From positions 8,603,552 through 8,667,551 of the forward strand of contig NC_052478.1 of assembly GCF_009730915.1 (NCBI RefSeq): 64,000 nucleotides of DNA. The letters are read 5' to 3'. How positions within the stretch are numbered: position 1 is the stretch's first letter; the number at the start of each line of letters is the position of its first letter. Positions 11,696 to 24,815 of the stretch are shown piece after piece. The notes below the pieces were generated by a model. That model searched no databases, had not been told where the DNA came from, and saw only the letters and a list, made by a program, of their open reading frames with translations. A program made the translations under genes and the position numbers. The DNA is from Dioscorea cayenensis subsp. rotundata (lineage: Eukaryota; Streptophyta; Magnoliopsida; Dioscoreales; Dioscoreaceae).

Positions 11696-13230
11696 GTCCA
11701 GAGTTGTTCTAGGTATGAAGGGAAGTGGATTCTTTATTGCCATCATTATCATACCGAGATTTTTATTGCAATTATTGAATTGACCATTTATCTCCATAGC
11801 AATTAAATCAATAATTGTAATAAAATTTTTGGTATGATAATAATAGTAATAAGTAATCAATTGTCTTTCACGCTTCCAAACTACTTTTTGTTCTATAATA
11901 ATCCATCTCCACATGGTTATGAGAAGGATTAAAGTTGTAAAATGTGAACCCCAACAAGTATCTCTAGATCTTGCAAAATTTATCTCTTAACGCTTGCCTT
12001 TTTAAGAAAATATCTCACTAATCTCTAATCTCTTATTTCTCTTCATTTTTTTATGGCACATTTGAAGCAATGCATCTGAAGCACCCACAATATTCACAAT
12101 CATACTTGTATAACAAAAAAAAAACACAACAATTAGAATACTCCTAACAATTGAAACAATGGTCAATTGTTGTTAATTAGTGAACAAATGGATATAAAAT
12201 GCAAAGAGATTTTCATTTAAAATCAATGTCTTCAAACCATTAAATTTCCCTCTCATTTTTTAGGTCCATCAAACCCTTGGCCTCTCAATTTTGAAATTGA
12301 CAAACTTTGACGAGCAAACAATTTATCTAAAATTAGTTTTAGTGAAAAGGCAAAAGTATCACTTACATGGTGAATAGCACGAAATCTTTCAACAACCTGT
12401 CCTTCATTGTTCACAAACCTCAAAATTACCATCAATTGCTCATTTATTAACTTATCTTCAAACTAGTCAACAAGTAGTAAGAAATTACTATTACCAATTT
12501 CATTAACAATTGCTAATGTTGTCTCTGTTGCACATTATTCACTAATTGCTTTTAAATCAATGGATAAGTTAATTGATTATTAACAAGAGTATTTTCATTA
12601 ATAACACTCTTAACCTTCTCAACCCTTTTTTGCATACTAATTCAATATCTTTAAAAATTTCCCCTTATTTTAAGACTCATTTTGATCTTAGAAAGCAAGA
12701 CCATGTACTAAAAGAATTTGAATAGCATTCAAAACAACTATCAACCAAGAGTGGTAATCAATCTCCATCTAACGTCTATGAGAAGACAACACATGTGACA
12801 TTCTTTTTATTTGATTTTTAAAATCCTCGCAATTTCATCTAAGCATTATTGTGCGCAATGTTCACTAGATCTACATATTGATTAAAAGCTTCAAGAGTTT
12901 TCCTCTAATTACTAAATCCTCTTTTTTAAAAAATATCACTTGTGCCTTCTCGCTTCTATCTTGCTTGAAATGATAATAATAAAAGCAATAGGCTTCGTCT
13001 TTTACCACACTATATAACTAATTAAACTTCTGAAACCATGCTTTTTAAAAGTACCACATGTCTTTTCCCTATTATTTTTTGGGAAAGTGATATCTAGATG
13101 GCTGACACAGATTTTTCAATAACTATGCTCTCCAAACTTAATATTTAATCCCCATATCATACTCTTCAATTAGTTTTTTAAATCCAAGGTCATCAATAAT
13201 ATCATTTGAACTAAACTTAACACTAAATTT
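11696..13230 (-). pseudogene. hAT transposase (ZMYM1/DUF4371-type) fragment, right copy inverted
   Basis: The minus strand from about 13200 downwards reads as a decayed hAT transposase. In order: a block like DLGFKKLIEEYD, the TTF-finger region with a tract of the form KDEAYCFYYYHF near 12970-13000, a NVTCVVFS block near 12800, an intact stretch 12253-12435 with GQVVERFRAIHHVSDTFAFS and SISKLRGQGFDG, then a jump to the C-terminal HYHTKNFITIIDLIAMEING segment near 11740-11820. Numerous stops and a large internal deletion make it non-functional. The deleted segment differs from that of the left copy, so the two are not simple mirror images along their whole length. Confidence 0.75.
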
Positions 13231-14107
13231 TTTTTTTTTTTTTTGTGCTAAAGTGCTCTCTTTAGGGAAAAAAGAGTGCTCTTAATTTACAACCTTTTAG
13301 TTTAGGTTTAAAAACTTCTAAACATATACATAATTAACATTAAAAATGAAAATAACAAATAATGCAATAAAAACAGCTTAACTCAAATTGATAATTTAAT
13401 TCACTTATTAAATATAACCATTGTTCAACAAATAATCTAATAGATAATCAAAATTTTCACAACAATTAATCAAATAAATATCCAACAATTATTCAACAAT
13501 TATCCAATATTTCTTACAACAAATAATCAAACACATAATTAAACAAATTAAATAGAATATAAAATAAATATAAAAAAGTAAGATAAATGTTGTACATTAA
13601 TGAAAATAAATCACAAACTTAAAAGAGATTGAGAAAAAAAAATTGATAACATTATATTGGTAAGTTCAATAAAAAATATATCTATAACATAAAATTTTAA
13701 AATAAAAATATCATTAAAAAATAGAAAAAAAAAAAACTACCCCAAAGTGTATGAAAATGAACCATGTTTTGCGGACCTTGTTATTTATTATTATTTCTCA
13801 TTATTAATTTTATTTAATATAATATTTTTTACTTTTATTTAGTTTTTTAAAGTACCGTAGGATAATGAGCACAAAAATTAAAAAAAAAAAAACAAAAATC
13901 AAACAGTATAATGTTTTGTTTGAGTGACATGAGATATATATAGTTATATATTGAAACATAATCTTGGGCTAGAAAAAGCAAGAAATAATCCTAACCTTGT
14001 CATAGAAGCAAACATTCATAGAAGCTTGAACACTGATGACATCTCCACCTTCACCATCACCAAAAAAAAACCACCACAATATGAACTTCTAGTACTAGTT
14101 GTACGTG
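13231..14107. other. AT-rich intergenic spacer
   Basis: Very AT-rich with long A and T homopolymers and repeated CAACAATTATTC/CAAATAAT-like words near 13420-13510. No coding sequence or terminal inverted repeat recognised. Confidence 0.5.
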
Positions 14108-14115
14108 GTCCTACG

Positions 14116-14318
14116 CAGTGGCGGAACTAGGGCCAAAACCAAGGGGTGCTAACTTTAATTTTAAAAAAATTATATTACTTCAAATTTAAAATTATAATAA
14201 TTAATATTTCAAAAAATATACCACGATTATATCACAATGAGATAAAAGTTTAATTATTCGGTCAAATCCAATTTAGTTTCAATTTAAATATGAAATTTTT
14301 TTGTATTAATTCAAACTA

Positions 14319-14357
<39 letters not shown>

Positions 14358-14783
14358 TTTTTTAAAAAAAATATAAAATATATATATACAACTAACAACT
14401 ATCATTACTAAGTAAAAGTTGAATCATTCAACCAAATACAATCTAGTTTTAACTAGTTCAATAATAAGACTCATAAGATTATGGCTTTCAACAAAATCAA
14501 AACTGATTATAAAGTTGTTTTTTAAAATTTGAAGATTTTATATAGAAAAATCATTAGAGTAAATTTTTAATTGGGTGAAGTAGCTTTCTTACTATAGAAT
14601 CTAAAAAATAAGTCCATGATATCTAAGATTATATAAATATAAACATATAAATACATTCATATTAATTAAAAATATAAATATAATATATATAAGTATATAT
14701 GTGTATATATATATATATATATTATACAAGATGGGGCCAAGGGGGTGCTCAAGCACCCCCTTGACCCCCTCCTTCCGCCCCTG
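14116..14783. mobile_element. hAT-type MITE with 8-bp target duplication
   Basis: A 668-bp AT-rich element bounded by imperfect terminal inverted repeats. The left end is CAGTGGCGGAACTAGG; the right end, read on the other strand, is CAGGGGCGGAAGGAGG. It is flanked by a perfect 8-bp direct repeat GTCCTACG at 14108-14115 and 14784-14791. An 8-bp duplication and CAG(T/G)G termini are hAT hallmarks, and the absence of a transposase makes it a non-autonomous (MITE-like) element. The inside contains an AAT-trinucleotide array near 14320-14356 and TA runs near 14700-14720. Confidence 0.88.
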
Positions 14784-14791
14784 GTCCTACG

Positions 14792-17147
14792 TCTACAATA
14801 TCACCACATGTTAGAAAATATCACAAAATTATTTAAAACCACAGACATGCAGAAAGAAAAATAAAATTATGATATCAACTAATTGTTTTGATGAGCAACC
14901 GAATTTAATTAAAAAGACCTAGAAAATTACCTCTAGATGTTCCAAATCTTTTCCGTTGATGAGACAAATCTGTTCCTCCGATTGTCATAGATCTTCCACC
15001 GTCAAATAAAGATTCACATCTCTAGAGAGATCACACGCCGGATTTTAGAATCATTTTTCTCTTTTCCTCCAAATAGCGCCTAAGGTTAGAGATCAGTCAT
15101 GCTTACAAAAACTTCATTAAACATATAAATATTATGTTATTATGAAGTCCTATTAGAAATATGAAACTTCATAAACATATAAATATTATTCTATAAAATC
15201 CTATTAGAAATATGAGTTTTAAAACAACTAAAACTACTTTTGTCTTCAAGTCCTTATAATTTTGATTAATTATCTGGCTCCATTGAATTTTAGTCAAAAT
15301 TTAAACTTATGACAAAACTGTAGAAAAATTTACAATTTCACTCATCCCATGAAATAAAATTATAAATCGACAATTTTACTTTACACTTTTTGAGACAGAT
15401 TCTTAATTCTTTTAAGCATGTCTTTTGAGGTTCTTTTCGATTGGTAATAAAAGGATACAAAAAAACATGGGTGACACCTAGCCAGCCCCATGACCCCACA
15501 TCATAGCCTAATTAAACACGAATAAGTAGATCATTACAAATCTTTTTGATTATAATTACCATATATGTATAAACCCTTTATTCTTGTATCTCAACCTGAG
15601 TGAGAGCTATGGTAATCGTCAAACTTACTAAAGTCGATCATATGCAAATAATCATAGTTGAGTAAGATTACCAAACTATCCTTTGTTTCCCCCACACAAT
15701 TAATTTCATTGCCTTGGTCAAGGTCTTCCAATCTCATCTACTTATAATCGCATAAGATTTACCTTTATAATATCCTCCTCTTTATCGCATAAAAAAAAAA
15801 AAGATTTAACTTAATACATATGAACTATAATGTTCAAAATTAATTAAAAATGCCATCGCAAGATTTATATGAATATCAAATACCTATTATTAATAAAAAT
15901 ATATAATACAAATGAATTGTCCTGATACAAGTATCATCATTGCGATTTAAAAGCATAGGCCTAATAAGAGATAGGGATGGAGAGAGAGAGAAGGGGAGTG
16001 ATGACAACAACAACAATGACTAAACATGTTATGGTGGTTAAATTCGATAAATAAAAAAAACCGGATCTGAATCCGCTTTAACATATAATAAAAAAATCGA
16101 ACATGAATCCTATTAATGAAAATCCGACACCCATACCAAATATGCAAGTTGGGATTAACATTAGCCTTTGATTCAATACTATTAATAAATAAATTATAAA
16201 AAAATCAAGGGACGTATATATTCTGCGAACACTTTTTTTAGTTTTAACATTATTTAAGTTAATCCTAAAGCCTTTTTTTATTTTTAAACTGAACCATTGG
16301 TTCAAGAAAAGAAAAAGCTATTGAAACTTTGACCTTTCATATTATGAAAAAGTAATAATAAAATGAATTATTTACTCCTCTTTTTTCAAAAGAATGATTA
16401 AAATATATATATCATTACTTAGCCGTTTACCAACCGACATAATCTTTAGAAAGGGTTTTCATTACTGCATAATATTTTTATTTATTTGTTTATTTATTTA
16501 TTTATATATTTATGTGTTTGGTGTGAGAAAGAGATAACACATCAGCGTGACAAACATGAATGATAATAATACATAATGATTAATTATAATAATAGTCTTA
16601 ATTTTCAAGCATGCAACTCATTTTAATGCCCAAGAACAAGAGGTCATGATCTCAAACTCTAATGCACTGAATAAAAAGGACTTAAATCTTCACTTTTATT
16701 TATTCTTATCTTTTTGTCGTCATCATGACTAACACCGTCCAACAAAGGATGATGTGGCCAATTAGATTAATGTCACATATAAAAAAATTATTTATTTTCT
16801 ATATAACTATATTATTGATGTGAAAAATAAAAAAAATTTGCTCATAAGAATAAATTTAACAAAAGATTATTAATTTCGCATTTTTGTGTCACTCATTACT
16901 TATTACATGACTGTAATTGACAAAAGGGCTAAAAAAATCAAATAAATTTTTCTAATTTTTTTTTTCTAATTCCTTTTTTTAGTGAATTTATATAATATAA
17001 GGACTAAATTGTAATGAATAGCTAGTAAAACCTTGACAATAAAGCTTTACAACTCTTGTCCCATACTCAAGTCTTCTGCAAATAATTCAATCCAACACCA
17101 ACTCAAAATTATATTGTAAGGTCCCACCTATGACTGGTATAATACGG
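14792..17147. other. AT-rich intergenic region, possible old LTR debris
   Basis: No gene recognised. The stretch from about 14806 begins TGTTAGAAAATATCAC, which resembles the inner or outer edge of a plant LTR, and the following 700 bases contain a leader-like, less AT-rich segment (14930-15080). No matching second LTR or target duplication was found. The minus-strand open frames at 15947-16305 are low complexity. Confidence 0.4.
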
Positions 17148-17475
17148 TGTTAGAAAAATAGAGGATCTGCAAGGAAAATCAAGAGTGATAAGACAACACA
17201 AACATACAAGATTTGTCAATGTGCCTACTCCTCGAGAGTGAAGCCGCAATTTTCCTCTTATTCACTCATCTCATATCTCTGAAACAAAAGACAAAAGTTA
17301 CATGTATTTATAAGTAAAAGCCTAAGCTTATCCATATCCTAACCTATCTGGATTTTATACCTATCCAGATCCTAAACCTATCCATAATCCTAACCAGATA
17401 CAAATTACTTTGTATCCTACCGCGGGGGTATTGGCCCTGTACCCCCAATCTATCAAATCAATACTCCGTTCAACA
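17148..17475 (-). mobile_element. Candidate solo LTR (copia-like)
   Basis: A 328-bp block starts TGTTAGAAAAATAG and ends CTCCGTTCAACA, the TG...CA form of LTRs. On the minus strand it has a TATA box (TATAAATA near 17305) and starts TGTTGAACGGAG. It differs in composition from its surroundings and has internal short repeats of a CTATCC(A/T)GAT-like word. No 5-bp target duplication is visible and no internal retrotransposon domain adjoins, so it is either a decayed solo LTR or a similar repeat. Confidence 0.45.
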
Positions 17476-17611
17476 GGACAGATGCCGTCGCTCTACTCCA
17501 ATCCATTCTCACATGTGCTCGTTTACTTGTATATAAGAGCCATACACAAAATGCCAGAATAAAAAATTCCCTACTGTCAATTAAGGTTCCAGAAGAAGAC
17601 GAAATGTGAAA

Positions 17612-17612
<1 letters not shown>

Positions 17613-17655
<43 letters not shown>
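17613..17655. repeat. (TA)n microsatellite
   Basis: TA dinucleotide run of about 21 units, about 600 bases upstream of the NEK kinase coding start. Confidence 0.95.
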
Positions 17656-17657
<2 letters not shown>

Positions 17658-18243
17658 TGAATTTTGGCTTTATGGAAAATTCAACCATAATTAATAATAA
17701 AATTGGGACCAATATTAGTTTTAAATCAATAAAAATCCAAATAAATTATTTCATTTCATTTTATTTATTATTATTATTTACTTTTATTTTTTATTTTTTT
17801 AAAAAAAAGAAAGAAATCACCCAATAAGAAAAGGACAGAGTGGTATGCAACAACCAAATCCAAAAAAGTTGTATACTGAAGAAGATGAAGAAGAAGTAGA
17901 GGTCCCATAAAGTCATGATTTCAAAGTCCAACACCACCACCACCACCACCACCTTCTGGAAAGCTAGCTCATCTCTCAAGCAACCCTTTCCGGCCAACTT
18001 TCAACTTCTCCCTTTCACTCACTTTCCCATTTTTATACTCCCCATCCACACCATGCTTCCATTTCAAGCTATCATTCATCCCATCAAATGCTCACACTTT
18101 CCTCAATCTCCATCTCCATCTCCATCTCTTCATTCCTCTCATGGCTCTTGTGTGATCTATGGAGCTCTTGTACAGCTTTTACTAGAGCCATGGCAATGGT
18201 GTGAGCCTCATTAAAGTCTCTTCTTTGTCTTTCTAAGGTTTAA

Positions 18244-21200
18244 ATGGTGGGAAAAGGGGGTGGGTTTAGTATGGAGGGCTGCTATGAAGTTGTGGAGAAG
18301 ATTGGGAGGGGTTCCTTTGGATCTGCATTCCTTGTCATCCATAAGGATGACAAAAAGAGGTATTTCTCATCTCAAATCTATGGTTTTTGTATTAATCCCT
18401 AAATAATTCTTTGGAAACAAATTTGTTTTCATGGGTTGTACTAAAGGGAGGAAATTTAGGAGGATAATGTGAAATTCATTGCTAAATTGACCTAATTTTG
18501 GGGAAATTAGATTGGAATGCTTAGCATGTAAATGTAATAGATCTGTCTAAATACTTTGCTTTGAAAGAGCACATAGAAATGAATTTCCTCTAAATTTTAT
18601 GAAATTCAGGCATAATCTTTGCATCATATCATGTGTTGATACCAAATGAAGACATGAAAGAGAAATTTGACATTTTTTTTCTTATTTATTGTCAAAGTGA
18701 CATTAATTTTTGGAAATTTAGATCCTATTCATATATGTAACAAGGTGGCATATTCTATCAATTATCCATGGCTTAATCTGGAAGTAGATAAGTGAAGCAA
18801 ATGTGGTTGAGTTTTCTGTGACCATTTCTTCAACAGGTATATCTTGAAAAAGATTAAGTTGGCCAAACAGAATGAAAAATTTCAGCGTACCGCGTATCAA
18901 GAGGTACACATTTCCGATCTCTTTTCTGAAAAATATAGAAACACATTACTGTGACCATACTTCAACTACAAGATAGTGTTTCGATAAAGCAAGTGTCAGC
19001 ATAAAAAACTACACTGATTGTTTAACTATATTTCATTTCCTCTTGATGTCTTTATGATCTTATTAATCTCAGATGGCTTTAATTGCGAGCCTTTCTAATC
19101 CGTATGTTGTGGAGTATAAGGATGGTTGGGTGGAAAAGGTATGTTTTTATTATTTCTATGAACAACTATATGAACAAACCGATGATTTTCAGATATATAA
19201 TCATACAAAATGTGGTATTTGTGCTTGATTCACCTATTCTTTGTATAGAGGTTGTAACATGACATTATGAAATTCAATGTAACATGCCACACAACAGACA
19301 AATAGAAGCTGGAATTTGAGTAAATTCTTGTAATATTATTTCAATGCAAGTGAATGTTATCTCTAATATTGTTGCAGGGGACTAGTGTGTCAATTGTTAC
19401 TGGTTATTGTGAAGGAGGAGATATGTATGCACTAAACATCATCTTTCTTGTCATCCTCACTTTTCTTTCTTTAGTTTGCTAACCTGGTGATTCTCAGGGC
19501 TGAGAAGATAAAGAAAGCCAAAGGAATCTTATTTCCAGAGGAGGTAAGGTAAAAGAACAAGGTTTTTTTTTTTTTTTTCCAACCAAACAAACATAAATGA
19601 AATAAGACTAATGAATTAAATTCTATACCTTTTCGGTATTTGCAGAAGGTCTGCAAATGGCTGACTCAACTGCTACTGGCAGTCGATTATCTGCATTCCA
19701 ATCGCGTGCTCCACCGGGACCTCAAGGTATTATCTGCCTCTGCTTTTATTTATTATTAAAATTTTATTAAGATTTCTACTTCAGAAGATGCTAGTTTGAA
19801 ATCATGGCTTTAATTTAGGAATTTAGTATCCAATTCTTGATGTTACATGCACACTTCATACTTGTTTTTTCTCTAATAAAATGATCATATTCCCTTTGGC
19901 TTTCAGTGCTCAAACATATTCCTTACCAAGGATGAAGATATAAAACTAGGTAAGAAATTATTATTTTTCCCATCAACGAAAGAGAGATTTGGAAGCTTCA
20001 AATTCATTTATTGAATTTCTCTTGCATTTTGCTTACTTGTAAGCAGGTGATTTTGGGCTTGCAAAGCTACTGAATTCAGAAGACCTAGCTTCATCGGTAA
20101 ATCCTCTTTTGTGTTCCTCATCAATGATAACTTTCACAAAGAAAAAGTCCATTTTATTTTGTTAATATTATATGCATATTGCTAAGAATTGCTCGTTTTC
20201 CATCAAATGCAGGTTGTGGGAACTCCAATCTACATGTGCCCTGAGATATTAGCAGATATACCGTATGGCTATAAATCAGATATCTGGTCACTAGGTGAGG
20301 CATTAAACCTGACTCTGGTGTTCCAAACTTTCGACTGCTTCTTATCATTAACTATGAACTAATTTCAGGTTGCTGCATGTTTGAAATTACGGCACATCGC
20401 CCTGCATTTAAAGCTCCTGTATGCATCCTTCTATAAACATATCATTAATCAAATCCTTTCATTTTTAAGTCTTAATCATTTAAACTAACACTTCGATTTT
20501 GGGTTTATTGTGAAATACTTTAATCAGGACATCGCAGGACTGATCAACAAGATAAATAGATCCTCCATATCTCCACTGCCTACCATATACTCCCCTTCAC
20601 TGTGGGTAGTCTTGTCATCGGAGAACATCAATACTATTCCTTTTAGTTAATTTATCATATCAAACATGGGTTTCTATCATTACAGATTGAGAGATCCTGC
20701 ATTTTCTTTCTTTGTAACAGGAAACAATTGATCAAAAGTATGCTAAGAAAAAATCCAGAACACAGACCAAATGTAAGTTTGAACTCCATTTTACTTGGAC
20801 AATACTATACCTGCTGTGAATCATACTGATGCTTTCTTCAATCTATTTTCCAGGCTGCTGAACTCTTGAGGCACCCATACTTACAGCCTTATCTTGCAAA
20901 ATCCTGCAATCCTTCTTCATACTATCTACCCATAAAGTCAAACAATGAGAACAATAATGATACACAAGAGAAACTTGCAAAAAGGCGATCTCAGAGACAA
21001 CAGGAGGTTGGGAAGAGTAGTAGAGAATCCAAAGATAGTGGTTCAAGAACAGATGCAGCAAAACAAACAGCAGAACAAACACAAACGAAGATGGACGCAA
21101 TGCAACAAGATAATTCATCAAATGGCATAACATATCCTCACTCCATTCCGGGTTCATCAAGTGCTGAAATCAAGATGGTTCATAACAGCAGCTCTGATGT

Positions 21201-21792
21201 TTCTAGCAATACTGATAATGGCGGTAAAGACCAAGAACACCTTGGTAGTTCACAACTTCAAGCAACCAATGAGCAAGGGAGACCCAAGATTAACAGTGAT
21301 GGAGTAATTTGTGAATGCAAATCTAATGGTCGTCAATTAGATGACGAACAAGAAAGAATTGTAATGCACTCCTCAGATGTAAAACTTGACGGTATGCCAG
21401 AATGCAAGACATCAGTTAGTGTTGCAGAAGAAAACCGGTTAAAATTGTTGATTAGCACTGATGCTCCCTTGCGGAGAACGAAGACCGATGGAGATGAGAT
21501 GGCTGTGGCAGTTGCAGAAGAAACATCATCAATGAGCACGGTTACACTTCTTCATGGAGATGGCACACAAGCTGAATGGGATAGCCTCAGCATCATCCAA
21601 CAAAGGGCTGACGCTCTGGAGTCCCTCCTGGAGCTATGTGCACAGTTGCTACAACAAGAGAGACTTGATGAACTTGCTGGTGTATTAAGACCATTTGGAG
21701 AAGAAACAGTATCATCAAGAGAAACTGCAATATGGTTAACAAAGAGCCTCATGTCCACACCAAAATTCGGAGGGGGAACCAAAATTCAGTGA
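18244..21792 (+). CDS. NEK6-like: NEK6-like NIMA-related protein kinase, 13 coding exons
   Basis: Coding exons: 18244-18359, 18837-18903, 19073-19138, 19378-19424, 19498-19543, 19646-19726, 19907-19949, 20047-20096, 20213-20294, 20369-20418, 20528-20601, 20721-20772, 20854-21792. All have GT-AG borders and compatible phases. The product is 570 residues from 18244, or 561 from the in-frame ATG at 18271, which better fits the family start ([19 protein letters not shown]). The kinase domain is complete: Gly loop GRGSFGSA, Lys in YILKKI, catalytic HRDLKCSN, DFGLAK, activation segment [13 protein letters not shown], then SDIWSLGCCMFE. The last exon holds a hydrophilic tail with a helical end near residues 500-540. 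Plant NEK6-type kinases act on cortical microtubules and directional cell growth. The gene converges on NLR-2, with 267 bases between stop codons. Confidence 0.92.
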
Positions 21793-22059
21793 CCATCATA
21801 AATGTTATTCATTGCTCTTGTTACAAGCATTATTTGAATTTGAATGGTGTGGGTTTGTTCGTCTTTGGTTCACAGGCTTATTATTAAGAGATATTTCTAT
21901 CTATCTATCCATCTATCAACATTTATATGTATGAGAAATTTAAAGGGAAAACAGATGATTTCGATGAAACAAAATGCTGCTGGCTGGCCCAAGTTGATGT
22001 AGAAAATCAAGAACTTACCTGCTCGAAAGTGGGCACCAGAGTTGAATTCCATGCAAAGA

Positions 22060-24815
22060 TCAGCAGAAGTCAACTGAACGCACGTGCTGGATCTTGTGCC
22101 AATCTTCACCATCTACATGAACCCGGCTTTGGAATTCATCCGACATGCCAGAGACCTTCAACTCTTGAAGTGAGCCCATGTTCCGCAGACCCTCGGGTAG
22201 CATCTGAAGCCTAGGACAAACTGAGATGTATAAGCATCTTAGTTTAAGCATTGCACAACCGTCCATTCTCCAACATTCTAACTGCTCCATGCCAGACAGT
22301 TCCAAGATTTGAAGCATAGGGAATCCGCCAGTAGAGCAAACTATCTCTTTCCCTTCATATGCTCGGCGTACCAATCTAAGCACGGCCAAGCTCCGGAGAT
22401 TCTCCAACACAGGCATTGGGTCATGCAGCAACAGAGATGCACGAAGTGTGAGTTTGCTTAGATACCGTGGGAACAGATCGTGGCTAGGAAGCTTTCGTTG
22501 TGCCAAATTCAACACACCATGTAACTCCAACTTGCGGAATCGCATATTATTCGACAAGGTAGTGATGATGCTCGATGGTAGTGATTCTGACCTGCGTACC
22601 TTCAAGGAGACCAGGCGAGTTAGATTACCAAGCAAGCGGCATACAGCTGAATTCTGTGAACTTGTCATTCCTGATATTCCCAAAACACGCAAATTGATCA
22701 TCTTCCCAGAGTCTTGCTCAATCCATCCCCCCGAAGCATCTGCGTCTTTAAGAATTTGAAGGTTTTTCAAGTTGAAAATCTTTGGTGGAAGTATACAACC
22801 CCAGGTTATGTTTAAAACACTCAACGTCTGGATCTTGCAAATACCATTTGGCAATTCTCTTATGCAAGTGCTACGAATATCTAGAATTTGTAAACTTAGG
22901 AGATTTCCAACAGAGGCAGGGAGCTTTTGCAGTGATGCACAATTCCTTAGTCCCATATATCTTAAGAGAGTCAGTGTCTCAATCTCCTTTGGCAATTCTT
23001 TCACCCCTCCTGCACCCTCCAGATCAATGACTCTTAGTAGCTTCAAAACATTCAGGAACATGACGTCTGTTTTTAAGTTGAAAGCCAACAGAGTGCGCAG
23101 TTTTGAAGCAGAGGAACGCCAGTAAGATGACTTATAATTTTGCAGAGCTAGACACCCCAACAGAGTGCACCGTTTTGAAGCAGAGGAACAACAGAGAGAT
23201 GATTCATAATTTTGCAAAGCTAGACGCCGTGAAGTGAATTGTGAAGTACTTCTAGCCTCCAAGCAATTAACATTCATCAATCCATCCTCCCTGGCTTCTG
23301 CTATGCAAAATTCATGCAGGACATCATGGATCCGGATCTTCTTGACACTGTTATCATAATCCCTTTTCTTGACAGCCTGAATCATGCATCTCTGCACAAG
23401 TTCATCTAAGTAACCCCTCGCAATTTCTTCCATGGTTTGCTTCTGTCTCTGAGGTATGAAGCCCTCGGCAATCCATAGCTTGATCAACTTGGAAGCAAGA
23501 ATCACGGAGTCTTCTGGGAAGGCAGCTAGATACAAGAAGCATGACTTGAGATAGTGATGTGGAAGGTTGCAGTAGCTCAATGCCAATATCTTCAAGCATT
23601 CTTGGCCATCTTTTGTCGAATCCCAGTCCATGCTCTCAGCCACCTCTGACCACACAGCAGGATGAGGATCCTTCCTGGAAAGAAGTCCTCCCAACACCAC
23701 CAGTGCAAGAGGCAATCCTCCACATCTTTTTACTAGCTGTCGGCCGATGTCCTCCAACTCTTCCACACTGCTATCTAATCCTGCTGGAAAGGCCTTCAAA
23801 AGGAAAAGGTCCCAACTCTTGTCCTCTGGCAGAAATGACAATTCATATGGAATGGTCATTGGGTCAGCATGTCTCGCTACTTCAATGACACGAGTAGTGA
23901 TCAACACCCGGCTTCCGTTCATAGCATCCGGGAAGGCTCCCTTTATTCGATTCCAAAAATTCTTCTCCCACACATCATCCATAATTATTAAATACCTCCT
24001 TGAATTCAATGAGTTAAGAAGCTTCTCCTTCATCCCGGTTTCATCCAATCCTTCTAATTCACCCCTCTTAAGGTCAACAACTCTACTGATGATAATCTTC
24101 AGGATATCAATGACGTTGTAAACTTGGGATATAGTCATCCACAAGCAAACATCAAAATGCTGCTTAATCACATTGTTGCTATATATCCTTTTTGCAAGAG
24201 TCGTCTTCCCAAGGCCGCCCATTCCAACAATGGACACAACACTACGTCTCAGGTTTTGCACATCAGTAAGTTGATTCAAGAGAAACTCCATGTCATGCTG
24301 AAATCCAACAACAATAGTTTCATCATAGAGATACGGAGATAGATTCCGACGTGCCTGCAAGCCTTCATCAATAAAACTAATCTGATCTTCCCCACTTTCT
24401 CCAATATTAACAAGGCCATACCTAACTTTACTCTCAGCAATCTCCGAGATCTTTTTTTTTAGCCAGTTGATCTTTGTCGCAATCTTATGGCGGGCTATCA
24501 CTTCAGCAAAGGAAGCATACCTTGTAACTGAGGCCAACAGGCCTTTCTCTCGCCGTAGACACCCAAGCTTGAGCAGGTAATTGTCAATAACATCTTCTGC
24601 TTCAAAAGCAACATCTCTGACCTCCTTCACCCAGTTCTTAGCTAGTTCATCTCCCTTTCTCTGTCTTGAATCTGCATCTTTGAGGAAGCTCTGCATCCAC
24701 TGCAGTTCAGAAACCACCCATTCCACTTGTCCCCGCACCCCATGCAACAAAACTGCTTCCTCAACAAGGAGGTTACAGATCTTTTGCAACACAAAGGAAA
24801 TTGCAGGATTACTCA

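Noticed and set aside
17915..18214. Thr- and Ser-rich 99-codon frame before the NEK kinase
   Set aside because: Lies in the CT-rich 5'UTR of the kinase; composition fits a leader, and it stops 30 bases before the kinase ATG. At most an upstream ORF.
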